Assembly (NCBI GenBank): GCA_937871285.1
Contig: CALMQS010000069.1
Span: 1 to 64,000 of the forward strand
Source: an uncultured Sphingobacteriales bacterium
GTDB lineage: Bacteria > Bacteroidota > Bacteroidia > Chitinophagales > Chitinophagaceae
Direction of reading: 5' to 3'
Length of the DNA stretch: 64,000 bases
Shown piece by piece: positions 61,155 to 64,000 of this stretch (the stretch's first letter is position 1; the number at the start of each line of letters is the position of its first letter). The position numbers were made by a program, and so were the translations under genes. A model generated the notes under the pieces. That model was not told where the DNA came from and ran no database searches. It was given only the letters and a program-made list of their open reading frames with translations.

Positions 61155-64000
61155 TCCTGTTTTTTAGCAGCTGGTATGTTGTCAAGGATTAAAGCTGTGT
61201 TAGGATGAACCTTCCCAAATGCTTCCCTATTAGCTTTGTATTTGTCATCATTGCTCTTGTTGTTTTCAACTTTCCATTGCTTGTAGATGCCAAGCGCATT
61301 AATCAAAATCCTTTGACCATATAATGACCCTTCAAGTTCTGTCGATGATGTTGTTCTGACAGGGGTATCAATACCTTCCGGCCCATCCAGTTGCATTCCC
61401 CGTATTTTATACCAATTCTTTGAGATAAAATCATCAATTCTATTTACCATATCCTTATCAGCCTGTAAAGTCCTTATATCTTCGAGATAAGTTGCATAAT
61501 TCTCGCTTGTCACTGCAGCATAATCCTTATCGTGTCGCTTGGCTATGGCATCTGCCCAGTCTATCGGTTGCTCGTTGAAATTATAATTTGTGCTTTTAGG
61601 ATTTCCATCGTGGGTTACGGAGCCTCCCCCAGAATACAGGCCGTGAAACTCAAAATCTGATGCTCCTCCAACTTGGCGTTGCTCCCAACGTTCATCCGTT
61701 CTGTTCCCAGCAGCATCATAAGCATAATGAACAATGCCCCTTCCACCCGGGCCAAAAGGAACCGAATAATGAACACCTGCTGTTGTGCCACCCAATCTCT
61801 TGATGTCTTTGTCGGTCATCTTATAAAATTTAGTTTTTGCGACAGCTCCATTGGCATAATGGTGGAAAGCAATATACTCTAACCCATCCAAGTCAACTCC
61901 ATCAATCGGTCTATTCGATGCGAACTGGTACGGTGTTAATTCCGGATACTTGTTTGTCAGTGGGTCAACGCTCAAAAACCTTCCCAGCCTCCTGTCATAA
62001 ATCCTCATTCCATAATCCTGTATCCCTTCTCCTGCATCATTATCATTCTCCTTGCCATTAAACCCATAGCGATAACCTCCCGGCCCGCCCCTGAAAGTTC
62101 GGGCAGGCATTTCCATACCAAACGGGTAATAATCCTGCGCACTCACTATATCTGCTTCGTAATAATCTATGGTTCCGTTACCTGCGTCATGACCTTTCTT
62201 TTTATCGCTCACCGTTGCCAGTACATTGCCCAGATGATTGTTCAGTTCAAAGAACTTTTTGCCTCTTTCAAATATAATTAAACTGCCGCTATTTCCATAA
62301 CCCATATTTACCGGCTTCAGTGGCATTGCCGAAAGATCCTTAGCAGGTATGAAGATCCCAAGGCGACTGCTCCCATAAAGGTGCTGTTCGTTTAAAAGTA
62401 ATTTGTTATCCCTGTTATTTATACCGTATACAGCCATTACATTGCCGTTGGCATCGCGCACATAAAAAGTAGTAGTGGTGGCGTTGGGAACGGTTACCTC
62501 TTTGCTGATGCGGTTTCCCGCCGCATCGTATGTATAAGCGATTGTTTCACCATTGGTTTTGGTAACACTTTTTATCTTTCCATATACCGTCCATTCTATT
62601 TTGCTAATGCCTCCGGCATTGTCCTTTATCAAATTACCAGTTTCATCGTAAGCATAATTGCCCGGCTGCTGATCGTCTATGTCTTCAGGATAAGCGGAGG
62701 CAGGAACCCTGTCTTTTACATGGTCTAATTTATTATTTCCCGGCTGGTAGTGATAGGTGAGATTATCCATAGCCAAAGCGGAGCCCAAACCATTCCTGTT
62801 ATAGGCGAGTATGTTTCCATTGGCATCATAACTTATGCTTTCTTTATACTCCTGCGTGACGGTAAGGCCATTATCCCAGATATTTTTGCCGGTTGTATTT
62901 CCTTTATATGCATCCATTCCGGTAAGCCGGTTAAGCTGATCATACTGGTAATTATACAAAAGCGGGGCGCCCAGCCTGCCAATGTTAACCGCCATGCTGC
63001 TGATATTACCATTGAACAGCGGTTTATATGCATTGAACATTTCCAACTTTGTACTTAAGCCGCTATAAGCACCTGACGCATTGATAGCCGTGTAGTCGTT
63101 GCCGTAATAGTGCAGGCTGAAACCATACGCATCTTTTGAAACCGGGTTTTCTTCAGTAAAGGCTCCGTTTACAGCCTTTAGCCACCCCTGCAGGGTATAG
63201 GCGTAATCAATACCCTGTACCTGGTTTTCGCCAATTACAGCACGGCTAAGCGGGCCATGTTTATAATACCGGTAGTGAGCGTCATGATCCCAATGTGTTT
63301 CATCCGCACCGGTATACACATCTGTAAGACGGTTTTCGGCATCGTAACTGTATTGATGATAAAACGCATCAGGCTGTATGACCGATTGCTTAGTAACGGG
63401 GTCGTATAAGCGGGGCTGGTAACTTACCCGGTTTATTTTTCCGCTGACCAGATCGTACTGGTATGTAATACGTTTATAGCGGTTACCCTGCTGAGCCATT
63501 ACGCCCGCTGAGCCGTAATCCTGCAAAATCGTATCTATATTTCCGTGGATATCGTAATTATAAAATACGGCATAATCATAATTGTTCAGGTTTCCCGCTT
63601 CAGTAAATACAGAAAATGAAACCCGGTTACGCAGGTTGCTTTGACGCATAATATACGGCAACAGGTCTTTTTGCAGGTAACTCTCCCCGGCCCGCTGATC
63701 GTAAAATGTAGCAGTTACCTGTTTTTTGCAGGAAGCATTACTGTTCATCCAGTTTTGCAATTGCACAGGGGTACGGCTTATGCTGTTGTTCATTTCGGAA
63801 CCGGCATTGTTTAATTGTCCTGCTTCGGTTATACGGGAGAGGTGGTCATAAAGCGTGTAACTATATGTCACCCCAGGCCCCTCACCCCCGGCGGAGAAGG
63901 ACGCAGCCTGTTTCGCATTTTGAGACAGCACCAGTCTGCCTATCCGGTCGTACCAAAACCGGCTCACGCCTGCATCGGGCGTTTGCTGTTGCACCACCTG
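61151..64000 (-). CDS. YD-repeat/Rhs polymorphic toxin (5' end outside window) with PLA2-like tip
   Basis: Only the last 949 or so codons are visible; the frame is open at the window edge. (Residues counted from the GTG at 63997.) YD repeats run through about 1-640 (e.g. YDAENRLTDVY, YDANGNILAYNRNGL, YDAAGNRISK), ending with the Rhs core-associated motif YGFNGKENDNDAGEG, MRIYDRRLGRFLSVDPLT and YPELTPYQFASNRPIDGVDLDGLE (split). The variable tip starts near 706. In it HGLYSGGG (785-792) resembles the calcium loop and DAIAKRHDKDY (811-821 region; His822-Asp823 by my count) the HD helix of phospholipase A2, with D-K-D-M-V further on. Presumably displayed or secreted; the secretion system is not here. 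Confidence 0.85.
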   Translation of the reverse strand, partial: QVVQQQTPDAGVSRFWYDRIGRLVLSQNAKQAASFSAGGEGPGVTYSYTLYDHLSRITEAGQLNNAGSEMNNSISRTPVQLQNWMNSNASCKKQVTATFYDQRAGESYLQKDLLPYIMRQSNLRNRVSFSVFTEAGNLNNYDYAVFYNYDIHGNIDTILQDYGSAGVMAQQGNRYKRITYQYDLVSGKINRVSYQPRLYDPVTKQSVIQPDAFYHQYSYDAENRLTDVYTGADETHWDHDAHYRYYKHGPLSRAVIGENQVQGIDYAYTLQGWLKAVNGAFTEENPVSKDAYGFSLHYYGNDYTAINASGAYSGLSTKLEMFNAYKPLFNGNISSMAVNIGRLGAPLLYNYQYDQLNRLTGMDAYKGNTTGKNIWDNGLTVTQEYKESISYDANGNILAYNRNGLGSALAMDNLTYHYQPGNNKLDHVKDRVPASAYPEDIDDQQPGNYAYDETGNLIKDNAGGISKIEWTVYGKIKSVTKTNGETIAYTYDAAGNRISKEVTVPNATTTTFYVRDANGNVMAVYGINNRDNKLLLNEQHLYGSSRLGIFIPAKDLSAMPLKPVNMGYGNSGSLIIFERGKKFFELNNHLGNVLATVSDKKKGHDAGNGTIDYYEADIVSAQDYYPFGMEMPARTFRGGPGGYRYGFNGKENDNDAGEGIQDYGMRIYDRRLGRFLSVDPLTNKYPELTPYQFASNRPIDGVDLDGLEYIAFHHYANGAVAKTKFYKMTDKDIKRLGGTTAGVHYSVPFGPGGRGIVHYAYDAAGNRTDERWEQRQVGGASDFEFHGLYSGGGSVTHDGNPKSTNYNFNEQPIDWADAIAKRHDKDYAAVTSENYATYLEDIRTLQADKDMVNRIDDFISKNWYKIRGMQLDGPEGIDTPVRTTSSTELEGSLYGQRILINALGIYKQWKVENNKSNDDKYKANREAFGKVHPNTALILDNIPAAKKQE

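Noticed and set aside
1..64000. CRISPR array, prophage or insertion sequence
   Set aside because: No regularly spaced repeats, cas genes, transposase, integrase or phage structural genes were seen on either strand.

Overview
The window reads as a chromosomal segment of a Bacteroidota bacterium, most likely Chitinophagaceae or a close relative (inference). The direct support is a SusC/SusD pair, promoters of the Bacteroidota type (TTG - about 20 bp - TAnnTTTG) in front of many genes, secreted glycoside hydrolases, a DUF3127 protein, a DUF4038/GH140 enzyme and a YD-repeat/Rhs protein. No insertion sequence, integrase, phage gene or CRISPR array was seen.

Layout. 1-9 kb: DinB-like protein, cytidine deaminase, signal peptidase I, an NtrC-like response regulator paired with a small alpha/beta hydrolase, an unlisted 48-residue membrane protein with its own promoter, a TonB-dependent receptor and pyruvate dehydrogenase E1 beta. 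8.5-15 kb: DeoR-type regulator, M28 peptidase, a serine-hydrolase homologue that has lost its catalytic pair, and ClpB. 15-18.4 kb: one large mosaic secreted protein with a HELTH metal site and repeated short peptides, bracketed by two imperfect 100-bp direct repeats. 18.5-23.8 kb: LVIVD lipoprotein, accA, dapA, a Wzi-like outer-membrane protein.

24-38 kb is a polysaccharide utilisation locus: sugar:H+ symporter, aldose 1-epimerase, GH97, SusD, SusC and a DUF5107/TPR protein on the minus strand, with a divergent AraC-type regulator. The two main promoters share a 13-bp motif that may be the regulator's site. The GH97 has the Asp of the retaining branch, which together with the epimerase and the transporter suggests alpha-galactoside use. 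Further glycan genes follow: a GH92 (40.4 kb) whose general acid Glu is replaced by Gln, a Tat-exported Gfo/Idh/MocA protein and a GH140-type enzyme (50.4 kb).

44-60 kb is mostly housekeeping: an esterase-fold lipoprotein without its nucleophile, sucC, a WalJ/YycJ-like nuclease ending in a sliding-clamp motif, a dihaem cytochrome c, lipoprotein Cu/Zn superoxide dismutase, a NatAB-like ABC exporter, a flavoprotein, a DUF3127 protein ending in an SSB-like tail, a 5'-nucleotidase split into two genes in swapped order, dnaA, acylphosphatase and tRNA-Ser(GCU). The window ends in a polymorphic-toxin locus: an Rhs protein (5' end outside the window) whose C-terminal tip looks like a phospholipase A2 toxin, an overlapping small lipoprotein (candidate immunity protein) and a broken orphan toxin tip next to the tRNA.

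Best candidates for something new: the repeat-bracketed mosaic HELTH protein, the PLA2-like Rhs tip with its lipoprotein partner, the GH92 with Glu-to-Gln, and the clamp-motif nuclease. All functional statements are from reading the sequence and remembered family knowledge; no database search was run.
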